This document shows, piece by piece, positions 1 to 8,237 of a stretch of 64,000 bases of DNA (positions within the stretch are counted from its first letter, which is position 1; each line of letters opens with the position of its first letter). A model generated the notes under the pieces. That model did no database searches and had not been told where the DNA came from. It worked only from the letters and a program-made list of their open reading frames with translations. Source of the DNA: Candidatus Caldilinea saccharophila (GTDB lineage: Bacteria > Chloroflexota > Anaerolineae > Caldilineales > Caldilineaceae); NCBI GenBank assembly GCA_016710365.1, contig JADJVW010000063.1:186001-250000 (forward strand). Direction: 5' to 3'. Made by a program: the position numbers and the translations under genes.

Positions 1-972
1 CACGCGCTTGCCCAGTTTCTCAGCCGGCGCTATGCGGCTCCGGTGGACATGGAACATCTGTTTATCAGCAGCGGCGCTTCTCAGGCGCTTGACCTGATCT
101 GCACGCTGTATACGCAGCCCGGCGACGTCATTTTTGTCGAGGAGCCGACCTATTTCCTGGCGCTGCGCATCTTTGCCGACCACCGGCTGACGGTCGTGCC
201 GATTGCGACCGATCTCCACGGCCTGGACATCAACGCGCTCGAAGCCGCACTAGCAACTCATCGGCCAGCTTTGCTCTATGTCATCCCAACGCACCAGAAC
301 CCGTCCGGCTTCACCCTGCCGCTTGACCGGCGGCGCCGCCTGCTCGAATTGAGCCTGGCGCACAACTTTCTGATCGTCGCCGACGAGGTCTATCACCTGT
401 TGAGCTACGACGCGTCCCCGCCCCCGCCGCTGGCAACCTTCGCCGAACACAACACGGTGTTAGGGCTTGGCTCGTTTTCCAAGATCCTGGCGCCGGGGCT
501 GCGGCTAGGCTGGGTGCAGGCCGCGCCGCACCATATCCAGCGTCTCGTGGCTTCGGGATTGCTCGACAGCGGTGGTGGGTTGAATCCTTTTACATCGGCG
601 CTGGTGCGCGTCGTGTTGGAAGAAGGCTGGGAAGATGAATACCTGGAGCGTCTGCACGCCACCTATCGGCAACGCATCCGCGCGCTCGATGCCGCACTCC
701 AGGCGCAACTGGGGTCTGTAGTGACGTATGACGCGCCGACCGGCGGCTACTTCTTCTGGCTGCGCCTGCCGGAGAGAGTCGACGGCGAAGACTTGCTGCA
801 ACACGCGGCCGCGCACAAGGTCAGCTTTCGACCGGGGGTGCGCTTCTCTGGGCAGGGCGGCTTGCGCAACTACATCCGCTTGAGTTTTGCCTACTATGAA
901 GATGCACAGCTTGCGGAAGGCGTGCGCCGCTTGCGGGAGGTCGTCAGGGAAGTATATCCGTCGCTTCCCTGA
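1..972 (+). CDS. PLP-dependent aminotransferase (class I/II, LysN/MocR-like), 5' end missing
   Basis: The reading frame is open from the first base, so the N-terminus lies outside the window; 323 codons are present. The fold is a type I PLP aminotransferase. The motif HQNPSG is typical of the 2-aminoadipate/aromatic aminotransferase group, and SFSKILAPGLRLGW carries the likely Schiff-base lysine. A C-terminal substrate-domain segment with GGYFFWLRLP follows. Enzymes of this group move an amino group between an amino acid and a 2-oxo acid in the cytoplasm. Because the start is missing, I cannot tell whether an N-terminal GntR helix-turn-helix (MocR type) is fused. The substrate is not predictable from what is visible. 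Confidence 0.85.
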   Translation, partial: HALAQFLSRRYAAPVDMEHLFISSGASQALDLICTLYTQPGDVIFVEEPTYFLALRIFADHRLTVVPIATDLHGLDINALEAALATHRPALLYVIPTHQNPSGFTLPLDRRRRLLELSLAHNFLIVADEVYHLLSYDASPPPPLATFAEHNTVLGLGSFSKILAPGLRLGWVQAAPHHIQRLVASGLLDSGGGLNPFTSALVRVVLEEGWEDEYLERLHATYRQRIRALDAALQAQLGSVVTYDAPTGGYFFWLRLPERVDGEDLLQHAAAHKVSFRPGVRFSGQGGLRNYIRLSFAYYEDAQLAEGVRRLREVVREVYPSLP

Positions 973-1044
973 ATCCGTTGTTCTATTGCCAGGCAAGTGT
1001 GGCGCCAGTGGGATGTCAACCCAAAAGCTTTGATTCGGCTTATT

Positions 1045-1155
1045 AGAAAGGAACACAGATGAACACCGATAGCCTCAGATAGACGCGGATGCTTTGCGGC
1101 TTTGCTCTTATCTGCGCATATCCGGTTTTATCTGCGCCTATCTGCGTTCACTTGC
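1045..1155. repeat. Intergenic hairpin repeat of the 'cgcagat' type
   Basis: The stretch between the aminotransferase and lgt holds short repeated words (GAACACAGATGAACACCGAT on one arm, tatctgcgcctatctgcgtt on the other) that are roughly inverted and can fold back. Similar wording recurs at other intergenic sites in the window. No coding capacity is evident. It may act as a weak bidirectional terminator. Confidence 0.6.
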
Positions 1156-1191
1156 TATCGCTCTACCCAAACTCTGACGCTTGACAGTCTA

Positions 1192-2133
1192 TTAGGCCAG
1201 TGCTTTGTTCTTCGCTGTTTGGACCGGGCCTTGCATGTAAGCCATCGAGCTGGCGCGATCCTTGCGCCAGTCCCAGCCCCAATGCCGCACGATCAGGATG
1301 ACGACGCTGGCGGCGACGCTGCCCAATGCAATCCACTGCGCAGTCGCCATCGTGCCCATGACCCAGGCGTCAGGACGAAACATCTCGACCCAGAAACGGC
1401 CAAGCGGATAGGCGATGAAGTACAGCCAAATAGCGTCGCCTTTGCGGAAGCGCTCACCGTAGCGCCGGAAGATCAAGGTCAGGAGCGCAAACGCGGCGAG
1501 ATTCCAGAGCGCTTCATAGAAAAAAGTAGGATGGAAACCGTTGTTGGCGTACCAATCCGTCGATTCCTGGTTGAACGGCTGCATGGCGCCCGTGCCACAC
1601 GGTTGCACGGTCAGCGGTCGATTGGCGGGATCCTGGCAGGAAATTGGGGTTGATGTGAAAGGCCCACGGGCGGTCAGTCGGCGGCCCATACAGTTCCTGG
1701 TTGACCCAGTTGCCCAGACGCCCGACCGCCTGCGCCAGCAGCACGTTCGGCGCAATGAAGTCCAGCCACATCAGGATATCCAACTTCTTGACGCGCGCGT
1801 ACACAACGATCGCCAGAATGCCGCCCACCAGCCCGCCACAGATGCCCAGCCCGCGAAGCCGCCGTTCCAGAAGTTGAAGATGTCCTCCGGGTGCTGCATG
1901 TAATAATTGAAGCCGACGCCGTTGGCGGGCGTGCTGAACACATGATAGAGCCGAGCGCCGATGATGCCGATGACCAGCGCCCACGCCAGCATGTTCCAGA
2001 CATGGTCGGGGTTATAGCCGGCTTTGGCCGCGGTGCGTCCAGCCACCCACGCACCCAACACTGCGCCGCCTACGATAAAGACGCCGTACCAATGCAATGA
2101 GAAAGGACCCAACTGGAAAATGACCGGATTCAT
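1192..2133 (-). CDS. lgt: Prolipoprotein diacylglyceryl transferase, interrupted by two frameshifts
   Basis: Lgt transfers diacylglycerol from phosphatidylglycerol to the lipobox cysteine of prolipoproteins in the cytoplasmic membrane. The product is readable only across three frames. The first holds the N-terminus (FSLHWYGVFIVGGAVLGAW). The second holds the family signature (GRLGNWVNQELYGPP). The third holds the C-terminal part (GFHPTFFYEALWNL and the last membrane segments). The first break, near 1854, is explained by one missing base in a C-run (plus strand). The second is near 1645. All key family regions are present and the total length (about 314 residues) is normal, so I read this as an intact gene with sequence errors. 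True inactivation cannot be excluded. A diverged Lgt-like paralogue lies at 58179-58946. Confidence 0.85.
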
Positions 2134-2304
2134 GCAAACGCTCTTTCTACTCGACAGGTGGTGGCGTAATCAGGAGTCTGTCCGCCAGATCGGCAGCGGC
2201 CAATCCAGGTTGCCTAGTATAGTGTGCATCGATGGAAACGCCAAAGCAAATCCCCGGTTAGGACGTTTGCATGTCGCTGACAAGCCGGCTTCTGGCCTGC
2301 AAAT

Positions 2305-2385
2305 AAGCCCTGACGCAGAGGAGCAGAGAGGCAAAGGCTCGCAGAGAATCGCTTTGACGCAGAAGCACGAAAAACAATTTTCATT
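2305..2385. repeat. Copy of 'gacgcagag/cgcagagaa' intergenic repeat
   Basis: This segment carries the words gacgcagaggagcagagagg and cgcagagaatcgctttgacg, which recur near 7060, 19560 and 51530. It sits just upstream of a lipoprotein gene. It looks like one arm of the hairpin family rather than a gene. Confidence 0.5.
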
Positions 2386-2392
2386 GCTTATT

Positions 2393-2868
2393 GTGCCGCA
2401 AAGGAGCGTAAACGCTGGCTTGTGGTTGATCCTGCTGGCGTTTTGGCTGACGGCCTGCACGCGTACTGCCCCACCGTTGCCAGCAACACCGCTGACTGCA
2501 ACCGCGCCGCCCCTGGCGGCTGCGACGCTGACCGCCGCACAGGCGCTGCCGGCGTTGATGCTGGCGGAACGCACGGCAGCCGGTGCGCGCGATTTGGCGA
2601 CGCTGCGCCAATTGTGGGCCGAGGACGCGCGCATCGTCGACAGCCGCGGCACGCCGACCCGACCGACGATTACATCTGGAATGGACGCGACGCCATCCTC
2701 GACCGCTACGCGCTGGCAGTCTTTGCCGTCCCGCCACCGCCGTTCACCGCGCCGCCCAACCTCGACGTGACGCGCACAGGAGACGCCGCGGCTGCATCTC
2801 TGGGCGCCGATCGGTGGCGCTTCCGCTTCGCCGCTGGTCGCTGGTGGCTGCAGGAACTCGCCTACTGA
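2393..2868 (+). CDS. Putative lipoprotein with NTF2/SnoaL-like domain, frameshifted
   Basis: A hydrophobic stretch ending in a lipobox-like WLTAC (LWLILLAFWLTAC) suggests a lipoprotein signal peptide. A Pro/Thr/Ala-rich linker follows, then a small alpha+beta domain. That domain continues after a one-base shift near 2655 with DDYIWNGRDAILDRYALAVF and ends RFAAGRWWLQELAY. Both resemble the NTF2/SnoaL-like fold (inference from pattern). The GTG at 2393 is the earliest reasonable start, but a TTG nearer the hydrophobic core is possible. It needs Lgt for processing, and lgt lies divergently next door. Function unknown. Confidence 0.55.
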
Positions 2869-2971
2869 CTGCTCGCTGATTGCCCACACTCTCACCAACT
2901 GTTAATCCCACAGGCAGAACTCTGCTGCTCGCTTTTGTGTTCTTACAAGTGTAATCGCGTTCGCAGTTACT

Positions 2972-3007
2972 CAGGTGACAGTCACTTTCGAAAGTGACTG
3001 TCACCTG
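2972..3007. repeat. Perfect 36-bp palindrome
   Basis: CAGGTGACAGTCACTTTC is followed directly by its exact reverse complement. The transcript could form an 18-bp stem, or 16 bp with a TCGA loop. It stands about 40 bp before the next gene's start. It has no T-tract, so it is not a classical terminator. It could be an operator or a REP-like repeat. Confidence 0.8.
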
Positions 3008-3048
3008 GATGAAGACTTGAACACTCGAAGATGAGGAGAGCTTTCACC

Positions 3049-4492
3049 ATGGGAATTCGCCCAAACTGCTGGCGCTGGCGCTGCTGGCCTCGATTGGGCT
3101 GGGACTTGTCGCACAGCTCCGGCGCACGCAGCCGGCGAGATCAGCGCCACCCCCGCGCCTGCCACGCACGATGTTCGTTGCCGCGGCGCCGATTGCACGC
3201 TACACATCGATCTGGGCGACGCGCAGGTTCCGTTGTTGTGGCGCTATGGCGCGCCGATGATCTTCGATGCCTTGCAGAAAAACGGTCAACTCCCGGCCGA
3301 TACGGCGCTGAGCATTGCCGACGATCTCACCCTGGCGTTGCCTATCGGCGATCTGCAACTGCTGGATGCCGACTTGCAAGTGAAATTGGGCGCTGATCAG
3401 TCGGTCGAAAGCTTTCGCGGCACAGCGCGTGTGCCCTTCCCCGCCATTGGCCCGCTCACAAACCTCCACGTAGCCGACCCACTGCACGCGGACGTCGGTT
3501 TCGACTACGGCGCCAACCTGCCGGCTATCGACGCCCCGCTCGATCCGACCGCGCGCTATTTCTTCTTTGACTTCGGCAGCGGCGTGCGTCTTGATGGCAA
3601 AGTCAAGGATGCAGACGGCGCCACGCAGACAGTGTCCATCGCAGCGCCATACGGCCAGCGCGCTGTGCTGGTGATCGACCCGCTGCGGCCGCTGGTTTAC
3701 GTGCAGGGGCAACTCACGATCAGCCATAGCGGCGGGCTGGCCTTTGTCGATACGGCGCTGGCCGCCAATGGTATGGATGCGCCCGGCTTCGATTTTGCCA
3801 GCTTGCCCGGACGCACGGTGGTTGGCGTCACTGCCTTGCTGACCGACGACCCGACCGTGTCCTATCTGGAAGTGAGCACCGGATCGGCCATCGACGGCGG
3901 CCCGCTGGCGCGTTGGGTGGGCGTCGACGCCACGCCGATCGCCATCGACGGCGTGGCGCGCATCGACCATACGGGGCTGCGCATGACAGGCGCCACCCGC
4001 TCATCGCTGCTGCCCGCCACGGTCTGGGATGGGCGCGGCCAGGTGCAGGTTTTTATCCCCTTTGAAGGTGGCATTGGCAATGCGTATGTCGATGCCGGCG
4101 GCGCCGTTGCTGTGCCGCTGGTCAGGCTCAACGCCGAAGGCGCTTCCCGGTTGGCGCTGTCCCCGCGTGAAGATGGGGCCGCCGCCGGTGAAGCGACGGC
4201 GAAGCCTAGCTTCTGGACGCAAGCAGCCAACGCCACCGGCGCCCTGGCCGACCATGCCGGCCAGGGTCTGGCCGCAGCAGGCGATGCCGCGGCATGGGCA
4301 GGCGACGTAGTGGGCGCAGGCGCGGGCGCAGCGTGGGGAGCAACAGTCGAGACAAGTCACTCCTGGGGCGTACACGCAGCAAACGGCGCAGCAACCGCCT
4401 GGAATGGTGCGACCTGCGCGCTGCCGCTGGTGCAAAATGTGATTTGTCCAACGACTGACGACGGCGCCGTCGCAAGCATTGCCAGTCGCTGA
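3049..4492 (+). CDS. Hypothetical secreted or membrane-anchored protein, N-terminus frameshifted
   Basis: I do not recognise the family. The ATG at 3049 follows an AGGAG box. One base later in phase the sequence reads as a signal peptide (KLLALALLASIGLGLVAQL), and after a second shift near 3125 the frame runs unbroken to 4492. The main body looks beta-rich, with long stretches such as DPTARYFFFDFGSGVRLDGK. The C-terminus is Ala/Gly-rich and amphipathic (GDAAAWAGDVVGAGAGAAWG) and carries two late cysteines. It is followed by a strong terminator, so it ends its transcription unit. The two shifts at the start may be sequence errors or may mean the gene is dead. Confidence 0.55.
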
Positions 4493-4526
4493 TTTCTAGC
4501 CGCGCCCCTTCCCACGTATACTATTG

Positions 4527-4556
4527 AGCAGGCTCCCATCCAGGAGCCTGCTTTTT
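4527..4556 (+). terminator. Rho-independent terminator
   Basis: The stem AGCAGGCTCC...GGAGCCTGCT with a four-base loop is followed by five T residues. It closes the transcription unit of the hypothetical gene ending at 4492. Confidence 0.9.
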
Positions 4557-4663
4557 GATGAAGACTAAGTACTCATTCAGCAATTGGTTGCGAAGTCCCG
4601 TGAAATTCCTGGATCGTGAGCCAGTTCGCGGAAATTTCCAGATAGATACGAAGGAGAACGTCG

Positions 4664-5170
4664 ATGAATCTTGCCGACCTCATGACGCTGTACAATTACA
4701 ATTACTGGGCGAACCGCCGCGTTCTGCAGGCGGCAAGTGGCTTGACGGTCGAGCAGTTTGTGGCGCCACACGATCTGAGTTGGGGCAGTATCCGCGATGT
4801 GCTGGTGCACACGCTGGGCGCCGAATGGATCTGGCGCACGCGCTGTCAGGAAGGCCGCTCGCCCAGTGCAATGCTTGACCCCGAGCAATTCCCGACCCTG
4901 GGCGCGCTGACCGCACAGTGGGCGGAAGAGGAAAGCGCCATGCGCGACTACTTAGTCTCTTTGGGGGAGGCAGCCTTGTCACAACCACTGGCCTATGTCA
5001 GCACAGGGGGACGGCCCTTTTCCAGCACGCTCTGGCACATCTTGGTGCATGTCGTCAATCACGGGACACAGCACCGCGCCGAGGTCGCCCACATCCTTAC
5101 CCAGCTCGATCACTCGCCAGGCGACCTCGATATGATTCTGTACGCGCGCGAGGCAGGTATTGAGGAATAA
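4664..5170 (+). CDS. DinB family protein
   Basis: DinB-like proteins are four-helix bundles that bind a metal through three histidines. Many are thiol-transferase-like or stress-linked with unknown substrate. Here His49 (in HTLGAEWIW), His133 and His137 (in NHGTQHRAEV) supply the expected triad. Length (168 residues) is normal. The start has a good AAGGAG box eight bases upstream. The last 39 bases fall inside a 100-bp tandem duplication, so a second, out-of-context copy of its C-terminus lies downstream. The precise reaction is not predictable. Confidence 0.85.
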   Translation: MNLADLMTLYNYNYWANRRVLQAASGLTVEQFVAPHDLSWGSIRDVLVHTLGAEWIWRTRCQEGRSPSAMLDPEQFPTLGALTAQWAEEESAMRDYLVSLGEAALSQPLAYVSTGGRPFSSTLWHILVHVVNHGTQHRAEVAHILTQLDHSPGDLDMILYAREAGIEE

Positions 5171-5331
5171 GAGCGTTCGCCATCTTAACGATTACAGCTT
5201 CCTGGCAATAGGCAGGTGAAGATGCTGCAACATGATTCTGTACGCGCGCGAGGCAGGGATTGAGGAATAAGAGCGTTCGCCATCTTAACGATTACAGCTT
5301 CCTGGCAATAGGCAGGTGAAGATGCTGCAAC
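5132..5331. repeat. 100-bp direct tandem duplication
   Basis: Bases 5132-5231 and 5232-5331 are identical except for one position (gtat versus ggat). The unit covers the DinB C-terminus, its stop, the intergenic gap and the first codons of the next gene. Only the second unit leads into a full GNAT frame. In the first unit that frame soon stops. Confidence 0.95.
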
Positions 5332-6185
5332 TGATCGTACATGACGCCATTGATGAGTTCCTCCGTGCAGCAGAGCACGACCTTGCCCAGGATGAAGTGA
5401 CCAACGGCCTGATGCTCGGTGTGACGTTGCGGGTGAAACAGCATCCTGGCCGCATTGAGCACCAGCCCTATCTCGCGACGGTTCACGCGGACGGCGCCTT
5501 GCTGGCCGCCGGCGTCATGACGCCACCCCACGGTCTGATCGCCTATGCTGCGACAGACGATCCACTGCCTGCGATGCGCCTATTGGCGGAAAACCTTGTT
5601 GCCAATCGTTGGCCACTGCCCACGGTCAATGGCGTTGCCACAGTATCACGGACCTTTGCCGAGGCATGGCGTCACCTGACCGGCGGTGAAGTCGCTCAGG
5701 AGATGGCGCTGCGCGTCTTCGAGTTGCGGGCGGTGACGCCGCCGGTTGGCGTGGCCGGACAATTTCGGCAGGCTGCCATCGAAGACGCTGACCTGATCTT
5801 TGCCTGGTACACCGCGTTTCATGTAGAAGCCACGCCTGCCCAAGCCCTGCCCAGGCGGGCAGAGGTCGAACGCTCGCTGACTGAGGGGAACGTTTATCTT
5901 TGGGAAGATGACGGGCGGCCGGCGTCGTTAGCGGCAAAAGGGCGCCGCACGCCGCGCGGCATCTCCGTAGGCCCGGTCTATACGCCGCCCGAAGCGCGTG
6001 GACATGGCTATGCCAGCGCCTGCGTCGCCGCGCTCAGCCAACATATTCTGGACGAGGGCAAGGCGTTCTGCACACTCTTCACGGATCTGGCCAACCCAAC
6101 TTCCAACAGCATCTACCAAAAGATCGGGTATCGCCCTGTCTGTGATTTTACCGAATATAGACTGCGGCAGCCGCTACAGGGTTAG
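5316..6185 (+). CDS. GNAT family N-acetyltransferase
   Basis: This 289-residue protein has a C-terminal GNAT domain. The acetyl-CoA loop region reads GPVYTPPEARGHGYASACVA, followed by DLANPTSNSIYQKIGYRPV, the usual last part of the fold. The N-terminal half is a second, degenerate GNAT-like region, as in many two-domain acyltransferases. Start options are GTG 5316 or ATG 5322; neither has a strong ribosome site. Both lie at the end of the 100-bp duplication. It converges on the phosphoesterase gene, sharing 12 bases. Substrate unknown. Confidence 0.85.
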   Translation: MKMLQLIVHDAIDEFLRAAEHDLAQDEVTNGLMLGVTLRVKQHPGRIEHQPYLATVHADGALLAAGVMTPPHGLIAYAATDDPLPAMRLLAENLVANRWPLPTVNGVATVSRTFAEAWRHLTGGEVAQEMALRVFELRAVTPPVGVAGQFRQAAIEDADLIFAWYTAFHVEATPAQALPRRAEVERSLTEGNVYLWEDDGRPASLAAKGRRTPRGISVGPVYTPPEARGHGYASACVAALSQHILDEGKAFCTLFTDLANPTSNSIYQKIGYRPVCDFTEYRLRQPLQG

Positions 6186-6971
6186 CGTCAATAGATTGGG
6201 GAAGTCGCCCCGCGTGCCGACGATGCGGCAATCGATATTGCCGCCCGCGCCGTCGATGCGCCAGGCGCCGCCGCGATGCAAATGGCCGCTGATCACATGC
6301 GTCACTTTGGGACAGGCGCGCACCTCTTCGCCAAGCGCCAAGTTGCCCATGTAGGCGCGCAACAAGCTCCAAACTTCACTCTGCGGATAGGTGGGGATCG
6401 TCACATCAAAGATCGGCATGTGCGTGACGACGAGAATCTGGTCGACGGCAGGATTGGCGTGCAGAGTGGCCAGCCGCCGGCCGAACCCTCGCTTCAGATA
6501 GCGCGCCATCGCCCGGTCGCTCCACGGCCAGTCCACATAGTCGGCGTCGTGATTGACCAGATCCTTGAGTTGCGGATACGCCTCGGCTGGCACGCCAAGA
6601 TGGTGCGCGCTGGTGGAGTAGTCATACCACCCCAACGTGCCGCAGATGCCAACGCCGCCAAGATGCACGACCTGCTCTTCGAGCCAGACAAACCCGGCGC
6701 GGCGCGCCTCTGCGGGCAGTACACGCTCCCAGAGCGTCCGGCTGTCATAGTCGCTGCGGTACAGATCGTGGTTGCCCGCCACAAAGAGCTTCAGACACTG
6801 CAAAGAATTGAAGAGTTCAAGCCCGCGGCGAAAGAGACGGAGCGGGTGGCCCACATCGCCTGCCACAATCAAGCAATCGGGGCGCTGCGCGGCGATGCGC
6901 CGGGCAAGGTCGAGATAACGGGGGCGGTCAGCCGGCCGATAGTGGAGGTCGGCGGTAACAACGATACGCAT
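6174..6971 (-). CDS. Calcineurin-like metallophosphoesterase
   Basis: The five metal-binding blocks of the family are visible in order: ADLHY (D, H), GDVGHP (D), GNHD (N, H), THMP (H) and GHLH (H). The 265-residue protein has no signal peptide, so it should be cytoplasmic. The substrate could be a cyclic nucleotide, a phosphoprotein or another phosphodiester, and nothing in the sequence decides. It is transcribed alone, convergent to the GNAT gene. Confidence 0.85.
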   Translation of the reverse strand: MRIVVTADLHYRPADRPRYLDLARRIAAQRPDCLIVAGDVGHPLRLFRRGLELFNSLQCLKLFVAGNHDLYRSDYDSRTLWERVLPAEARRAGFVWLEEQVVHLGGVGICGTLGWYDYSTSAHHLGVPAEAYPQLKDLVNHDADYVDWPWSDRAMARYLKRGFGRRLATLHANPAVDQILVVTHMPIFDVTIPTYPQSEVWSLLRAYMGNLALGEEVRACPKVTHVISGHLHRGGAWRIDGAGGNIDCRIVGTRGDFPNLLTLTL

Positions 6972-7044
6972 AAGAGGGGATCATAACCGGGGCCGAAACA
7001 TTTGGACAAAGTAGCGCGCTCGTCAAATCCCTATTTTCTGAAGG

Positions 7045-7162
7045 ACGGTTCTCAACGCAGCGAGACGCAGAAATGCAAAGGTGCGCAGAGAATTTCTTAC
7101 TTTTTCTCTGCGCACCTCCGCCGCTCTGCGCCTCCGCGTCAAAATAAGCGATTTTCCAAACA
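7045..7162. repeat. Hairpin repeat 'cgcagaga...tctctgcg'
   Basis: Words such as aaggtgcgcagagaa on the left and ttctctgcgcacctccgc on the right are inverted copies separated by a short T-rich loop, so a long hairpin is expected. It lies between two minus-strand genes and could terminate the LysM gene's transcript. Confidence 0.7.
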
Positions 7163-7167
7163 GCTTC

Positions 7168-7668
7168 CTAGAAAATGCGCAGCACCTGCCCCGCACGAAT
7201 CAAGTTCGGGTTGTAGATGCCGTTCAAATACATCAGCGAATTCACCGTCGTTCCACAGTTCCGCGCGATGCGGCTCAAGGTGTCGCCAAACTGCACCGTG
7301 TAAAACTGGCTGCACCACACCGGCGGCACAGGGCCAGGCGGGCGTGGAGGAACCGGGCCTGGCGGCGAATAAGTGCTAGGGATGCACAACACCTGGCCGA
7401 TAAAGATCAAGCTTGGATTGTGTATTCCGTTGACCTGTGCGATCTGCCAAACGCTGACGCCATACCAGCGTGAGATACGCGTGAGGTTGTCGCCAGGACG
7501 CACCGTGTGCCAGGCCACGCACCCACTGCTCGCTGTCACCGTGGCGGATGCGCTCTCTATCGGCGCTGCTTGCGCCGCCACCGGCGTCAACACAGTCGCA
7601 AGCACGATCGCCAGCGCTAACAGAATCGACCCGGCCCGCACGCCCGATCTGATCAATCTGCGCCTCAT
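7168..7668 (-). CDS. Secreted protein with two LysM domains
   Basis: A clear signal peptide (residues about 1-36, ending VAAQAAP) is followed by two LysM modules. The first contains HTVRPGDNLTRISRWYGV and the second YTVQFGDTLSRIARNCGT. A Pro/Gly-rich linker joins them. LysM modules bind N-acetylglucosamine-containing polymers such as peptidoglycan. No catalytic domain is present, so it is probably a wall-binding or adaptor protein outside the cell. The ATG has an AGGAGC box upstream. Confidence 0.9.
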   Translation of the reverse strand: MRRRLIRSGVRAGSILLALAIVLATVLTPVAAQAAPIESASATVTASSGCVAWHTVRPGDNLTRISRWYGVSVWQIAQVNGIHNPSLIFIGQVLCIPSTYSPPGPVPPRPPGPVPPVWCSQFYTVQFGDTLSRIARNCGTTVNSLMYLNGIYNPNLIRAGQVLRIF

Positions 7669-8237
7669 GTTCTAAAGCTCCTTTCTTGCTTTCCCCTTGC
7701 TGAGATGAAAGCAACGCTTGTTCCAAGTTACCGATTGTTTTGAGGTGTACGATCTTCCGATGAGTCTGATTTGCTCTGTTTTTGGGTGACCACCCCCTTG
7801 GCGCGCCTCTTAAAATTGCAGGTGTTGGCAATTTGATGTGTCGAATCGTTGCCTCTCTTCATGTTGACGTGAAAACTATACTCTAGTGACGGTCAATTGC
7901 GTTTAGGTTCGTCAATTGCACGTAGGCGCTTCATCCGAAGAACGCACATTTCCTTTGTTCTCGGCGGAAGCAAGCGCCATTCACGTTACACAAAGGAATG
8001 CTAAACTGAGTTGCAAGAAGTTAGTGCATCTTCCAACAAATAATCTGCAACTAACTTATATCCTGCATAGAAATGTGCATTCTGATTGTAGCACGCCGCA
8101 TGGCGGATGTCCACCATAATTTTCTGCAAGGAATGCGACAAAAAGCATGTTGTTGGCGCTTGTCTGGGTTGTCCATCCAGGGGGATTGCCGGTATCATGC
8201 TGCCATCGAATCACACTGGCTACGAGAGGAGATCGCC
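7669..8237. other. Gene-free region between divergent genes
   Basis: This 569-bp stretch separates the LysM gene (minus) from the S9 peptidase (plus). It is less GC-rich than its surroundings. I see a possible promoter at its right end and no convincing gene, RNA or repeat in the rest. Confidence 0.5.
8169..8198 (+). promoter_or_regulatory. Possible sigma70-type promoter for the S9 peptidase
   Basis: TTGTCC and TATCAT are separated by 18 bp, ending about 40 bp before the ATG at 8238, which has a GAGGAGATC ribosome site. This is prediction from consensus only. Confidence 0.4.

Noticed and set aside
1102..1653. Plus-strand frame opposite lgt
   Set aside because: It is the antisense shadow of the frameshifted lgt and starts in the repeat region, with no ribosome site.
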